This document shows, one piece after another, positions 1 through 9,848 of a stretch of 64,000 bases of DNA (position 1 is its first letter; each line of letters starts with the position of its first letter). This DNA comes from Pycnococcus provasolii (taxonomy: Eukaryota; Chlorophyta; Pseudoscourfieldiophyceae; Pseudoscourfieldiales). Position numbers and translations under genes: made by a program. The stretch covers positions 372,001 through 436,000 of the forward strand of contig CP150561.1 in assembly GCA_049487715.1 (NCBI GenBank), read 5' to 3'. The notes under the pieces are model-generated. The model was not told the DNA's origin and ran no database searches. It worked only from the letters and a program-made list of their open reading frames with translations.

Positions 1-300
1 GAGGAGCCTCCTGCGCCGTTCGAGTACCAGCCTGAGGCATGACACATTACGTTCGAGAAGACTTTCTTTTCCGAGAGAGTCTTTCTTCGTTTGGTTTTGG
101 AAAGGGGGCGCAAGTAACAAAAGAAAATCTTCCATTGCGCAAATTCAAATTCCTACCCTGCACTGCTATTATATTCAACCAAACGGTGGACTTAGGTGAC
201 TTAGGTGGACTTAGGCCTCCCAGATTGCCCAAAATTTGACATTTCTAATTATGATTGTAGGATATGAATAAAATAGAAACAATCCTACAAGAATTTAATA
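1..300. other. Intergenic, no gene seen
   Basis: Nothing supportable is seen here. The short overlapping frames on both strands have no domain content and look like chance frames. A small direct repeat of 'gacttaggtg' lies near 189-210. The stretch probably holds the 3' flank of the minus-strand gene that ends at 301. Confidence 0.5.
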
Positions 301-2853
301 TCAATGAGCCTTTTTGTCGTAGTAGCCACCGCTTGAGCCGCTGCCTCTACCACACGATAGTACACAAAACGCAATTGCAACGAAACCAGTCACGGCGAAA
401 GCCGCGACGACAAGCGAAATGCCGTGCTCGTCATGCCGGTTTGCGCCAGCCGTTCCATTCATGCGGCCGCATTCATTGCCAGCGTGGTCACGCTCCTGGG
501 CCACTCCAACAATCTTCCGAATGTCCTCGGCGTCCACTCGACTTGCCCTTGCGAGATACGCACTTTCGTTGTAATTTGCAAGACCAAGAGCGCCGGCGCA
601 TCGGCCAAGTTTGTATATGAAAAGGCCAGATCGCGCGTAAAACCGCTCGAGCTCCGCGGGAAGGAGCACACGGCTTGCGCCGCCGAGCGCCTCGACATCC
701 TCCCAAGCTTTGCGTGCCACATCCATCGCCGAGCTTGCTGTCGCATGCACGGCAAATGCCTTGGCAGCATCCACTGCGGAAAAGCTCAACGAAGCCACGG
801 GATTCGTGTGTGATGTGAACGAATGGCTCGCCTGAGCGGCTGGGCTCTCTGGTGCCCAGAATGCGGCGGGTGGCGGCACGGCCCACCCCGCCTGCGCTAA
901 CACGGGAAGTGCCGCGGCCGCCACCTCTCCCGGGCGTGCCGCGGGGGGCGTTCCATCAGGGCATGCGAGGTTCGCGTGCCACCCGCGCATGGGTGCCGCG
1001 TCTCCGTCGATCGTTGCGCCGCGCAGAGCACGCAGCGCCACGGCGCGCGGCGCGCCGTGTGGGGCTGCCCTCGCCTGTGCGACGCCGTCGAGCAATGGCG
1101 TGTCGATCCCATCCCACTCCAGAACATACAGCACCACGCGCCTCGAGTCGGGCCGTGGCGGAGTCACGCCAAGTGCCTTGAGCGTGCTTGGCTCGAGGCG
1201 TGCGAGATCTGCGAAGAGCGGCCCGGCGGCGATCGCCGTCTCATCCACCGCCTCGTTAACTTCGTGCTGCAGTGACGGAACTCGATGCCGCTCGGCGCGG
1301 CGAATGGCGGCGCCAATCCCAGGCACGGAAGCAAGAGGCGCACGACGGTATGTAATGTGTGCCGATTGACCTGGAAGCAAAAGACGTGGCACCTCACGGC
1401 GCAGGCTGTCTCGCAAACGTTCGAGAGGGGGCACGTGAGAGAAACTCGAGGCGCCATCTTCGTTCGTGTGTTTTTGTTGCTGTTGCTGCATGTTGCTGGC
1501 CGCCGCGGAAACCTTAGCCGACACCTCGCCCGGATCGTCGTGCAAGACCACGACAACAACCTCAACGAGCGTCAGAGATGCATCAAGCGGTTCGGGAACG
1601 TGGCCCATCGGCGGTGCGAGCGCAAAAGCAGCAAAGGTGCGTGCCGTGGCAATGGCTGCCGCAGGTGAGACAATCGTCGCCGACATGCGCCGCTGCACTG
1701 GTGTGGGTGGCACAGCTGCATCGAATGCCACAGCGGCCTCGGCATCGACGTCCGTCCAACCGAATCGCGACGTCGGATGCCGTGCGAATCCCGTTGACGG
1801 GCACGCGGCGCCCACCGCGTGGTACGCGTATGCGCGGTGTTGAATATTCCTGAGAGCCGTCTCTCCACCCATAGACGCGAGCTGTGCCGTCGCGCCACCG
1901 TCGCCAATCGCACGGCGCGGGGCAAAGCTCGTGATGTAAAACACCGGAGCGCCTGCGGGAGCGCCACCTGTGTGTCGTGTCGCCGCGCCGCCAAAAGCTC
2001 TGTCAAAGTCGTCTTCAAGCGCCCTTTCGATGGCATCTGGGTCTACGAGGGTCAAGTTGCTTGGCTTAGGTTGTGCCAGAACTTGCTTAGCGAGCGCCAC
2101 ACGCGCGGCGCGCGCCACGCCGTGTGGCGCGTGCGTGAGGTGCATCTCCACGGAAGTATGAACACGTGGCGTCGGTATTCTCTGCATGTGCGACACCAGC
2201 TCTTGTGGCATGGCGACGCCTGGCGGCGGTTTTCTCTTCGTCGTCATTGGGTGTCGTTGGTGGTTTGCGTGTTGCGGTGTCGTGTTGTCGATGACCCGCG
2301 CCGCGAACGTCGTCGTTCCCGCCGCACTCGCCTGCTGACTGATTGCGCGAAACCTCTTTATTTGTTCGTCTTGAGATGCGTCGTTAAGTCCGACCATGCG
2401 TACTTCTATTGGTTTCGTGACGTCGAGTCGTCTTAGCGTCGCCACGACGGGATGTGTCTGTTTCATGGCGGCGGAGGCCGATGGCGGGTACACCTCAGCG
2501 AGTGCGCGCGCCCACGCGGAAATCTGCTGATCGGAGAGTTTCGTGAAAGCGTCGCGTCTCGCGAGGGGATCCCACATCGCGGATGCCGTGCCGTATGCAA
2601 GCGAGGCCAGCGAGGCCGCGGAGGCTGCATCGTTACCACCACCACCACCACCACTCCTGGGTTTCCCAGGCCCAGGGTGACTCACAGCTCTCTTACTTGC
2701 AGCTTGAGCCGAGTATGCGCGAGCGAGCGACTGCGACGAGTGAAGGTTCAAGGCCACAACTCCAACTGAGCCAGAAGAAAAGAAACTAACCCAGGAAAAC
2801 ACACACACGAAGTACACAATAAGGCTTCTTCGGTGCGCCGCCATGTTTCGCAT
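301..2853 (-). CDS. Large secreted or type I membrane protein, unknown function
   Basis: An 850-residue uninterrupted frame starts at a true ATG at 2853, with a second ATG three codons on. The N terminus is a signal peptide: basic MRNMAAHRRS followed by a hydrophobic stretch to about residue 35. A single membrane helix lies near residues 805-828 (ISLVVAAFAVTGFVAIAFCV), followed by a short Gly/Ser tail ending in KKAH. This predicts a large lumenal or extracellular region of about 770 residues. That region is Ala/Arg rich, with conserved-looking blocks around VVLYVLEWDGIDTPLLDG. I do not firmly recognise the family. The layout loosely recalls plant membrane proteins with a DUF7906 region, but that is a weak guess. 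A poly-Gln run sits near residue 460. A CCCTAA-like motif at about 2960-2975 lies just upstream of the start. Confidence 0.7.
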   Translation of the reverse strand: MRNMAAHRRSLIVYFVCVFSWVSFFSSGSVGVVALNLHSSQSLARAYSAQAASKRAVSHPGPGKPRSGGGGGGNDAASAASLASLAYGTASAMWDPLARRDAFTKLSDQQISAWARALAEVYPPSASAAMKQTHPVVATLRRLDVTKPIEVRMVGLNDASQDEQIKRFRAISQQASAAGTTTFAARVIDNTTPQHANHQRHPMTTKRKPPPGVAMPQELVSHMQRIPTPRVHTSVEMHLTHAPHGVARAARVALAKQVLAQPKPSNLTLVDPDAIERALEDDFDRAFGGAATRHTGGAPAGAPVFYITSFAPRRAIGDGGATAQLASMGGETALRNIQHRAYAYHAVGAACPSTGFARHPTSRFGWTDVDAEAAVAFDAAVPPTPVQRRMSATIVSPAAAIATARTFAAFALAPPMGHVPEPLDASLTLVEVVVVVLHDDPGEVSAKVSAAASNMQQQQQKHTNEDGASSFSHVPPLERLRDSLRREVPRLLLPGQSAHITYRRAPLASVPGIGAAIRRAERHRVPSLQHEVNEAVDETAIAAGPLFADLARLEPSTLKALGVTPPRPDSRRVVLYVLEWDGIDTPLLDGVAQARAAPHGAPRAVALRALRGATIDGDAAPMRGWHANLACPDGTPPAARPGEVAAAALPVLAQAGWAVPPPAAFWAPESPAAQASHSFTSHTNPVASLSFSAVDAAKAFAVHATASSAMDVARKAWEDVEALGGASRVLLPAELERFYARSGLFIYKLGRCAGALGLANYNESAYLARASRVDAEDIRKIVGVAQERDHAGNECGRMNGTAGANRHDEHGISLVVAAFAVTGFVAIAFCVLSCGRGSGSSGGYYDKKAH

Positions 2854-3981
2854 TCTTCGAGGGCGACTTCGAAGTTCGTTCGAAGATCGGGACAGCCCAC
2901 CTCCACCTGGGTGACTTCACTTCATGTGAATGTGAATGTGGGAGACGCTTGATTTAGGCGCGGTTAGGGTTTAAGGGGTTACACGACCCGTTACAACTTA
3001 CACGGATCTTGTACTATAGGGTTACCCGGACCATGTCCACATCAGCTCTCCATTCGGGAGGCGTAAATACGTCGACCAAACGCCTCGTTAACCATATAAA
3101 ATACGTATCAAATTTACCTCCGAAACAATCCTTGTACAAAGTACCGAGGAAAAGTCTCTTGATACCATCGCGTTGGCGTGCGCGATGACGTCGAGCGAGG
3201 CAGCGACGGTTTCGCGCACGTCGATGCCACGCTAGCGTATCAGTGTGACAGCATCGCGGGCGTGGTCGTCGCGCTCTCGTAAACGCTGCTCCAATTCCGA
3301 CATCGTCGCCGTGAAGGCTTCGATTGGAATAAGTACAAGGATTACGAGAGCACCGGCAGTACTTACCAACATCGGCGGCGGCGGCGGCGGCACCTGCCAC
3401 ACCTGTCACCACGAATAAGCGCTACGTTCTCACGAACGCGCGCCATTTGTCCAAATTGTCCCACACTCTCTTTTGTATCCTTAGGATTCCAGGAATCCTC
3501 CTGATCACCGTGCAAAACCATATGAGATCAAGGCCGCCACCCGGTTGATCGCCGCGTCGAGGCGCACGCGGTGGCCGTACGAGATGTGCTTGAGCGCCGC
3601 GGACGGGTGGTACACCTCGTGGTCGGCTGGTCGCCGCACGGCAGCGCCTCCTCCTCGCCCTCCTCCTCCTCCTCCACGTCGCCCTGCGTGTCGCGCGTGT
3701 GCGAGGATACCCCCGCCTAATAAATAAAGTGCACGCCCGACCGGGATCCCCCCCCCCCCCCCCCCCCAAAAACATTTTGTCCCCTTTTCGACCGACCCTA
3801 CTATCTATGGGCACGGTTTTCCAAGACTCGACCAGCTCCGGATCCCCACTTGCCATGATAAAAGTGGGAGGGAAGGCGACGTACGTGGGGAAATATGAGA
3901 CGCGCTGCCCTCCCATTTTCTATTTTTTTTTTTCATTCCCGGATCCGGGGCCCCCGCGCGCGCCTCTTCTCAAAACTAGAA
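2854..3981. other. Intergenic with 20-base poly-C tract
   Basis: This stretch is the upstream region of two divergent genes. It carries a telomere-like GGTTAGGGTTTAA motif near 2960-2975 and an uninterrupted run of 20 C at 3748-3767. On the minus strand, about 3515-3720 holds a methionine-less open stretch (…EVYHPSAALKHISYGHRV…) that could be an eroded exon. No function is assigned and no complete gene is supported. Confidence 0.4.
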
Positions 3982-5042
3982 ATGGCAACGTCCTCCGACC
4001 CGTGGTGGTGGTGGTGGTGGTGGTGGTGGCGTCTGGTGGTGGTGCGTGGTCGTCCAGACGTACCGTTGTGTTCCACGGGGTGGTGGTGGTGGTGGTGGTA
4101 ATAGTGGTGGTGGTGGTGTCCCACGTCAAGGGTCCCACAGTCAAAATACGTCAGGAGGAGCATCAACGGGTCATCCATCTCGGCATCAGGCATCAGCGCG
4201 CTCGGACAACAAAACCTCCGGGAGAGATAACCTTAGGACAGATAGGCAAGATAGGTATGTGCACGACAATAAGTCGGGTTTGGCTTCCGCGCACGCGTCG
4301 GATGCTGTTAGCAACGGTGGGGGTGCAGACAATAGAGGCAAGAAGGGTGGGCTGAAAATACAAGTCAGCCGAGACTCAAACACGCGGAGCGTCGAGCGCG
4401 TCCCAAAGAACGGAAACAACTCGGCGGCTAACGGGGAACACGCCAAGGCGGAAGGGCACTGGCAGTACCAAGGTCCTGAGGGAAACGTGCACGGCCCGTT
4501 CGCCGCAACCGCGCTGCTCAAGTGGTTCGAGAAGGGGTTCTTCTCGGGCGACCTGCCAGTCCGATGTGGAACTTCCGCGTCCTGGAAACCTCTCTCGAGC
4601 TGTCTCGTCAAACTGCGCGCAGAAGCTGGTGGGAAAGGCGAGCAGTTGGTGGGAAACGCAGCAATGACGACGACGGGTACTGCGAACGGGTCCAGCGGTG
4701 GCGAGCGAGCGCAGAGTGCGCGAGGTGCACGTGAAACGCAAACACAGCACGCGCCACGACAGCAGGCAAAGGCACCGGCAAATGCAAATGCAAATGCAAA
4801 TCCGAAGACACGCGGCGAGCCAAAGCAAAGCGCTGAACCCAAGCAAAATGGCAAAGCGGCTCCTTCAGAGGCTCCCAAGCCAGCGGCGCCCGCACCTGCA
4901 TCTACGCCAGCACCAGCACCAAAGCCTGCGGCAGCACCCTCACCTGCACCCTCGCCGAATGCAAGCCTGCATGAACTGCATCGTCGGATGATGGCGGGTG
5001 AGGTTGACCTCGTCGCTGAGCCGAAGAAGAAGGGAAAGAAAA

Positions 5043-5084
<42 letters not shown>

Positions 5085-5791
5085 AAGGTGCCGGAAAAGG
5101 TGGTGGTGGAGGAGGAGGAGGAGGGCGTGGCGACGGCGGCGGAAAATCTAACCGCGGCGGTGGCAGTGCACGTGCAGGCAGAGGAGGAGCAGCAGCAGCA
5201 GGAGGAGGGCGCAGTGACAACGGCAGAGGTGGCAGTAGCGGCAACTTCGAACATGACGTGGCGAAGGAGGTGTTAAAGGGATGCCTCAAGTGGCGATACG
5301 TCGATTTGGAGGGCAACACACAAGGTCCTTTCGGGCACGATCAGATTATGCAGTGGCACGCTCAAGGTTATCTTCATGATCGAGGGCTGCTGATGTGCGG
5401 CTCGTCCCGAACGGCAATGGGCCTACTCAAGGCTGGCGAACCAGGAACGTCAGAGGGTGTCCCAGATCGATCCAGCTTCGTGAGCCTACGCAGGCTATTG
5501 ATCCGAGGTTGCGAGCTCTTAGGGAAGAAAGTTCCACCCGCGTGGATGCAAGAGGAGGAGGAGGCTGCAAAGGCGGCGGCTGCAGCGGAGGCGGGGGCAT
5601 CTGAGTCCTCTGGGCCACCAGAGAAGGAGGAACCAGTAGAGCCACCAGAGAAGGAGGAACCAGTAGAGCCACCAGAGAAGGAGGAACCGGTAGAGCCACC
5701 AGAGAAGGAGGAACCAGTAGAGCCACCAAAGTCGGAGGAACCAGTAGAGCCACCAGAGAAGGAGGCAGCAGCAGCTCCCAGTGAAGCGTAA
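3982..5791 (+). CDS. Protein with two GYF domains and a PPEKEEPVE repeat tail
   Basis: GYF domains bind proline-rich peptides in splicing, translation-repression and mRNA-decay factors. Using the frame that opens before 4046, a first GYF domain lies at residues about 137-193 (WQYQGPEGNVHGPF…W..KGFF). A second lies near 413-460 (WRYVDLEGNTQGPF…MQWHAQGYL). Between them are Ala/Pro- and Gly-rich linkers. The C terminus carries five perfect or near-perfect 9-residue PPEKEEPVE units plus one partial (5615-5765). This frame has no upstream ATG: it begins at GTG codons in a GGT repeat and meets a stop at 3977. A well-placed ATG at 3982 (MATSSDP) lies in another frame. A GT-AG intron at 4002-4104, almost entirely GGT repeats, would join the two in phase. 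The intron is inferred. The GYF domains are clear. No neighbour suggests a specific complex. Confidence 0.78.
5615..5765 (+). repeat. 27-bp coding tandem repeat (PPEKEEPVE)
   Basis: The unit ccaccagagaaggaggaacc + agtagag repeats about 5.5 times in frame. Copies differ by at most a few bases: one has a synonymous 'ccggta', and one reads AAGTCG for GAGAAG. Such near-identity indicates recent slippage or unequal exchange. Confidence 0.85.
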
Positions 5792-5867
5792 AGAAAGATT
5801 TTTAATGACATTTTTGGAACTACACTTTAAAAAAAGCATATACACATGTTCTGTTATACATTCATCG

Positions 5868-7148
5868 CTACGCCTTGTGTGGGTCACTAACGTCGTCGTC
5901 GTCGTCTTCCTTGTACTCCGTCAGAACGACGATATCACCGAGCTTGTCCAATTCAAGCTCCTTAAAGGTGAAAGCTTCCATCAACCCTCCATGCTGCCAC
6001 GGCACGCAAACGACCACGCACTTCGTGAGATGCTCGGGAAGTCTCTCGCAGATGCCGAGTCTTTGCTCGCAGTGGAATTTGCCGGTCACGTGCATGACGA
6101 CATGACCGTCGCTCACTGCATTTGCGATTGCATGTGCCATGGACGCGTCCCATAGCGCCTGTGCATCGAACATGGCATTCCGACGAGCGTCTTGCTCACT
6201 AAATCCAATATATGGACACGAGGGTGAGTCGTCGCCGTCGCCACCGTCATGCGACTTCGTCGTCGCCGTCGTCCCTTTGACCTCCTCGGTCGAATTTCCG
6301 TACGCGCCATCAAGTGCCTCCACGAGTTTGTCTCTAAGTTGTTCTGAGACTGGTGCGTACGGCCATGGCGTTGGTGTGAGCATAGTCCCTATTCCATCCG
6401 CCCGAGCGTTCGCGACTCTTGTCGCGAACGACGCAGCGCCGTGGCGTCCAATGTAGGAGACGATACGCCGCGGCGCATTTGCGGCAATGACGCGCATTCG
6501 ATGTCTCTTGCAGAACCTGACGAGTGCATGGTACGACTGAAAGTACGTTGGCCACGGTCTTGCGTCACGCATCAGGTCAAGTTCCGTCGCGAGGCCAGCT
6601 ATGTACGCATCGACGACGCTTTGCACGTCGGTCTCGAACATCTCCAAGCTGAGCGCGAGTGGATTTTTCAGCGACGAGGAAGTCTGCTGCAGTGCCATGA
6701 GAAGGTGAAGTTCTGCGTCGTGCGATGCGGCGTTTGTGTGAACCTCACCGCATAGAACGACGTCAGTTTTCAGCGAAGCGACGTGTTTTGCGACTTCTTT
6801 CATGTTCTTGAGTCTCTCTCCCGTTTTCGATAAATAAATGATGTAGTTGGACGGCGACTCTGCCGCTTCGGAAACTGTTGGCTTTGTTTTTTCTTGTGTC
6901 TGTTCGCACGACACTGTCGTCGTCGTCGTCGTCGTCGTATCTGTTATCATCACATAAGTTGACGACACGGCTGCTGCGGTCGCGACAGTTCTCAGAACGT
7001 GTGTCCACCACGAGCTCGACGTTCGTCCGACGAAGCTTACGTCCGATGACGTTGACGTCCCCGAGCATTTATAGGCAGTCGAGGCGGCTGACGATCTTGG
7101 GAAACCTCTTAAGGTGATCGCACGTGAGACGTTCCTTAAGCTGAACAT
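5868..7148 (-). CDS. ChaN-like (Tiki superfamily) haem-binding/protease-fold protein, organelle-targeted
   Basis: The start is the ATG at 7148 (MFSLRNVSRAITLRGFPRSS), because the longer frame begins at a GTG. The arginine-rich, acid-free leader is typical of a mitochondrial or plastid presequence. It is followed by a hydrophobic segment and a Thr run. The conserved body begins near residue 115 with the ChaN hallmark: VVLCGEVHTNAASHDAELHL, then LSLEMFETDVQ, a FQSYHALVRFCKRHR segment and VIAANAPRRIVS. A later block near residues 360-385 reads ATAND-type 'AIANAVSDGHVVMHVTGKFHCE'. ChaN-type proteins in bacteria are linked to iron or haem handling, and eukaryotic members are mainly plastid or mitochondrial. 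Substrate and activity here are unknown. The gene converges on the GYF gene with only a 76-bp gap. Confidence 0.8.
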   Translation of the reverse strand: MFSLRNVSRAITLRGFPRSSAASTAYKCSGTSTSSDVSFVGRTSSSWWTHVLRTVATAAAVSSTYVMITDTTTTTTTTVSCEQTQEKTKPTVSEAAESPSNYIIYLSKTGERLKNMKEVAKHVASLKTDVVLCGEVHTNAASHDAELHLLMALQQTSSSLKNPLALSLEMFETDVQSVVDAYIAGLATELDLMRDARPWPTYFQSYHALVRFCKRHRMRVIAANAPRRIVSYIGRHGAASFATRVANARADGIGTMLTPTPWPYAPVSEQLRDKLVEALDGAYGNSTEEVKGTTATTKSHDGGDGDDSPSCPYIGFSEQDARRNAMFDAQALWDASMAHAIANAVSDGHVVMHVTGKFHCEQRLGICERLPEHLTKCVVVCVPWQHGGLMEAFTFKELELDKLGDIVVLTEYKEDDDDDVSDPHKA

Positions 7149-7227
7149 GACGTGATGATGGTGAATTATGAGCTCAGCGAGATCCCTATATGGCAACGAC
7201 AAAGCAATGAAAGCATTCCGGACCACA

Positions 7228-7745
7228 CAGATTAGGGTGTAGGGTTACGGGAAACTCCCACCCTGTAGGTAGTCCACAGATTAGGGTGTAGGGTTACGGG
7301 AAAATCCCACCCTGTAAAGGTAGTCCACACGGATTAGGGTGTAGGGTTACGGGAAACTCCCACCTGTACAGTAGTCCACACGGATTAGGGTGTAGGGTTA
7401 CGGGAAAATCCCACCCTGTAGGTAGTCCACACGGATTAGGGTGTAGGGTTACGGGAAAATCCCACCCTGTAGGTAGTCCACACGGATTAGGGTGTAGGGT
7501 TACGGGAAACTCCCACCCTGTAGGTAGTCCACACGGATTAGGGTGTAGGGTTACTGGAAACTCCCACCTGTAGTCCACACAGATTAGGGTGTAGGGTTAC
7601 TGGAAACTCCCACCTGTAGTCCACACAGATTAGGGTGTAGGGTTACTGGAAAATCCCACCCTGTAGGTAGTCCACACGGATTAGGGTGTAGGGTTACTGG
7701 AAAATCCCACCTGTAAAGGTAGTCCACACGGATTAAGCCTTAGGG
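7228..7745. repeat. 51-bp minisatellite with embedded telomere-like motif, about 11 copies
   Basis: The core gattagggtgtagggttacg recurs at 7231, 7280, 7333, 7384, 7435, 7486, 7537, 7583, 7629, 7680 and (degenerate) 7732. Spacings are 49, 53, 51, 51, 51, 51, 46, 46, 51 and 52 bp. Each unit continues with 'ggaaa(c/a)tcccacc(c)tgta(gg)tagtccacacg'. The period is a multiple of three, so an antisense frame stays open, but it is not a gene. The array sits between the ChaN-like start and the transporter start, so it forms their shared upstream region. Confidence 0.95.
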
Positions 7746-7910
7746 TGTACCGGGTAGGGTTACGGGAAACGTTAGGGTTTCTAGCTAGGTAACCCCAGGG
7801 GTGCAAAGCTTTCTTCGGGGTTTGATTCGGGGTTTGGTTTTTTATGTTTGGTTTCGCCCTTCCTTATTCGAAGAGGTGGTTTGTGGAGTGTTTTTTATTT
7901 TTCAAGAACG

Positions 7911-9362
7911 ATGTCCGGCGCATCCGCATCCGCATCCACGGGCGCCTTGGATTTACATGTCGTCCCTGGTGGTGGTGGTGGTGGTGGTGGTGGTGGACTC
8001 CCAACCAGCTCTCAGCTCTCAGAGATTAATCTTGATCAGGGTCTTAGGAGTGGTCAGAGTAGTATTCTTCAGAGTGCTGCGATTCAACCAGAAATGGTTC
8101 CTCACAGTAGTGGTGGTGGTGGTGGTGGTGGTGCGTCCTCTTTTCCTAATGGTGGCTTGGCAGATGACAATTCTGCTTCTCGGGGACGACTTCAGGCAGA
8201 TTCGGGCATGCACCGCCTTCTCTTGACGCTTCTCCCGCGCAGTCTCGCGGCACATTTACGTCTATCCAAGGACAGACTCGACTACGCACTTGGGCTTTTT
8301 TTTGTACTCATCGTCACGTTCATATGGGTCGCCTCATCGTTTGTCGTACAAGGATTACAAGATTTAGGAATATCGCCGTTCCTTCTCACGTACATCTCGA
8401 ACTCCATGTTCGTCGTGCTCCTGCCCGTCGCGTACCTGACCCGACCTCGCACGGCGACTGCTTCTTTGCAACCATATGCAAGCCTAAGTCAATTTTCCGA
8501 CGCTGCCAGTGCTGACGACGACAGTGATAGCACGCCGCTCACAAGAGACTTGGTGAGAGAGGGAAGTGCCAGCGCCGCTGCCAGAGAAAGTGCAGCCGCG
8601 GCGCAGGCACAGGCTCAGGCAGAAGAAGACTCGAAGCTGTTCAGATGCGCACTGTACGTGTCGCCGATGTGGTTCCTCGCGCAGTACACGTTCAACGCAA
8701 GCCTTGGACTCACGTCCGTGAGCTCGAACACCATCCTGTCAAACGCCGCGGGCATCTTCACATACGCGCTGTCAGTTTGGGTGCTGAAGGAAGTGTTCGA
8801 CGGACGCAAGGCGTTTGCGGTGCTCGTCTGCGCGATCGGCGCGGGTCTCGTGACGGTGTCGGATGCCACCGGCGGAGAGCGCAAGGGCGACTCCATCAAG
8901 GGCGACCTCATATGCCTGCTGAGTGCCTTCTTCTACGCCGCGTACACGACGAGCCTTCGATACTTTTTGCCCAACGACGGAGAGTGCTCGATGGCGCTCT
9001 TCTTCGGCTACGTCGGACTTCTGAATATGTTGGTTCTTCTCCCTTTCATCCTCGTCGCGAGCATGACTGGGTACCTTTCCGTGGACATCCACCCGTACGT
9101 TCTGCTTGGCGCGCTCGCGAAGGGCTTGTTTGACAACGTGCTGAGTGACTACATGTGGGCACGCGCGGTGCTTTTGTGCGGTCCCACGGTAGCGACGGTT
9201 AGCTTGACTGCGCAGGTTCCACTGAGTGTGCTTGGGGAGATTTTCCTTGGCAAGTTCCACTTCATTAGCGACGTGTTACCTGCGCTGTCCATGGTCGTGG
9301 GCACGTTCTCGATATGCGGCGGCGTGTTTGCCATCAACATGTTGAACTACAACGCCTTGTAA
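7911..9362 (+). CDS. SLC35F5-like drug/metabolite-superfamily membrane transporter
   Basis: The start is the ATG at 7911 (MSGASASAST). The frame extends to 7848 only through a TTG. About 100 N-terminal residues are low complexity, with two poly-Gly runs encoded by GGT repeats. Ten hydrophobic segments follow. The first is YALGLFFVLIVTFIWVASSFV. A Ser/Ala/Gln-rich loop lies between helices 2 and 3. The best-conserved part is SVSSNTILSNAAGIFTYALS, then KGDLICLLSAFFYAAYTTSL, and a C-terminal pair ending in NMLNY. This is the SLC35F5/YML018C pattern of the EamA-like family, usually in Golgi or vacuole membranes. The substrate is unknown, although some SLC35F members carry thiamine or nucleotide-sugars. 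The 51-bp minisatellite and a GTTAGGGTTT motif lie immediately upstream. Confidence 0.88.
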   Translation: MSGASASASTGALDLHVVPGGGGGGGGGGLPTSSQLSEINLDQGLRSGQSSILQSAAIQPEMVPHSSGGGGGGGASSFPNGGLADDNSASRGRLQADSGMHRLLLTLLPRSLAAHLRLSKDRLDYALGLFFVLIVTFIWVASSFVVQGLQDLGISPFLLTYISNSMFVVLLPVAYLTRPRTATASLQPYASLSQFSDAASADDDSDSTPLTRDLVREGSASAAARESAAAAQAQAQAEEDSKLFRCALYVSPMWFLAQYTFNASLGLTSVSSNTILSNAAGIFTYALSVWVLKEVFDGRKAFAVLVCAIGAGLVTVSDATGGERKGDSIKGDLICLLSAFFYAAYTTSLRYFLPNDGECSMALFFGYVGLLNMLVLLPFILVASMTGYLSVDIHPYVLLGALAKGLFDNVLSDYMWARAVLLCGPTVATVSLTAQVPLSVLGEIFLGKFHFISDVLPALSMVVGTFSICGGVFAINMLNYNAL

Positions 9363-9848
9363 CTTACCGTATGAATTTTTATTTATTTATTATGACAGGT
9401 TTCTTTCTTTTTTGTTGGTGCACTTGATCAAGTCAAGTGTGTGTGACGTGGTGCTTGGCTTATTAGGCCATGAATCATCATCGCCGAGGCTTATTTACGG
9501 TATGTTGCCTCAAAATACAAATACAAATGGATTTGTGCACGTGCCGAACCGGTCCGGAGTCCTTTGCGTGACGGATTGTCCTTTAGGGATGGACCGAGCA
9601 CTTGACGGGTATATACGTATGTTGACACAGTGACACTCCACCACAGGCTTTTGTTGCGGAAGAAGAGGGTGGTATGGCATAAGTAATCCATGTACTGTAT
9701 GCACACGCCTGACCACCTATGTACGCGTTGTTGACACAATACAGTAGTGATGCAAGCTGGTCAACAAGCAGGTATTGGGAATCCTGGGAGAAGTCGCGCT
9801 TTGTGATTTCGGAATCCGGAACTGGTTTCCCATCATGCTCCCGGGAAA
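9363..9848. other. Intergenic, 3' flank of the transporter
   Basis: An AT-rich tail (attttttatttatttattatg) follows the transporter stop and probably contains its polyadenylation region. No coding sequence is supported before the 35-bp array begins at about 9850. Confidence 0.5.

Noticed and set aside
3933-4193. Poly-His or poly-Thr frames over the GGT repeat
   Set aside because: Products of a trinucleotide repeat read on other frames; the repeat lies at the 5' end of the GYF gene.
7294-7578. Antisense frame with a 17-residue repeat (HPNPCGLPTG…)
   Set aside because: The 51-bp minisatellite period is a multiple of three, so the frame stays open by arithmetic. No ATG context and no flanking coding sequence.
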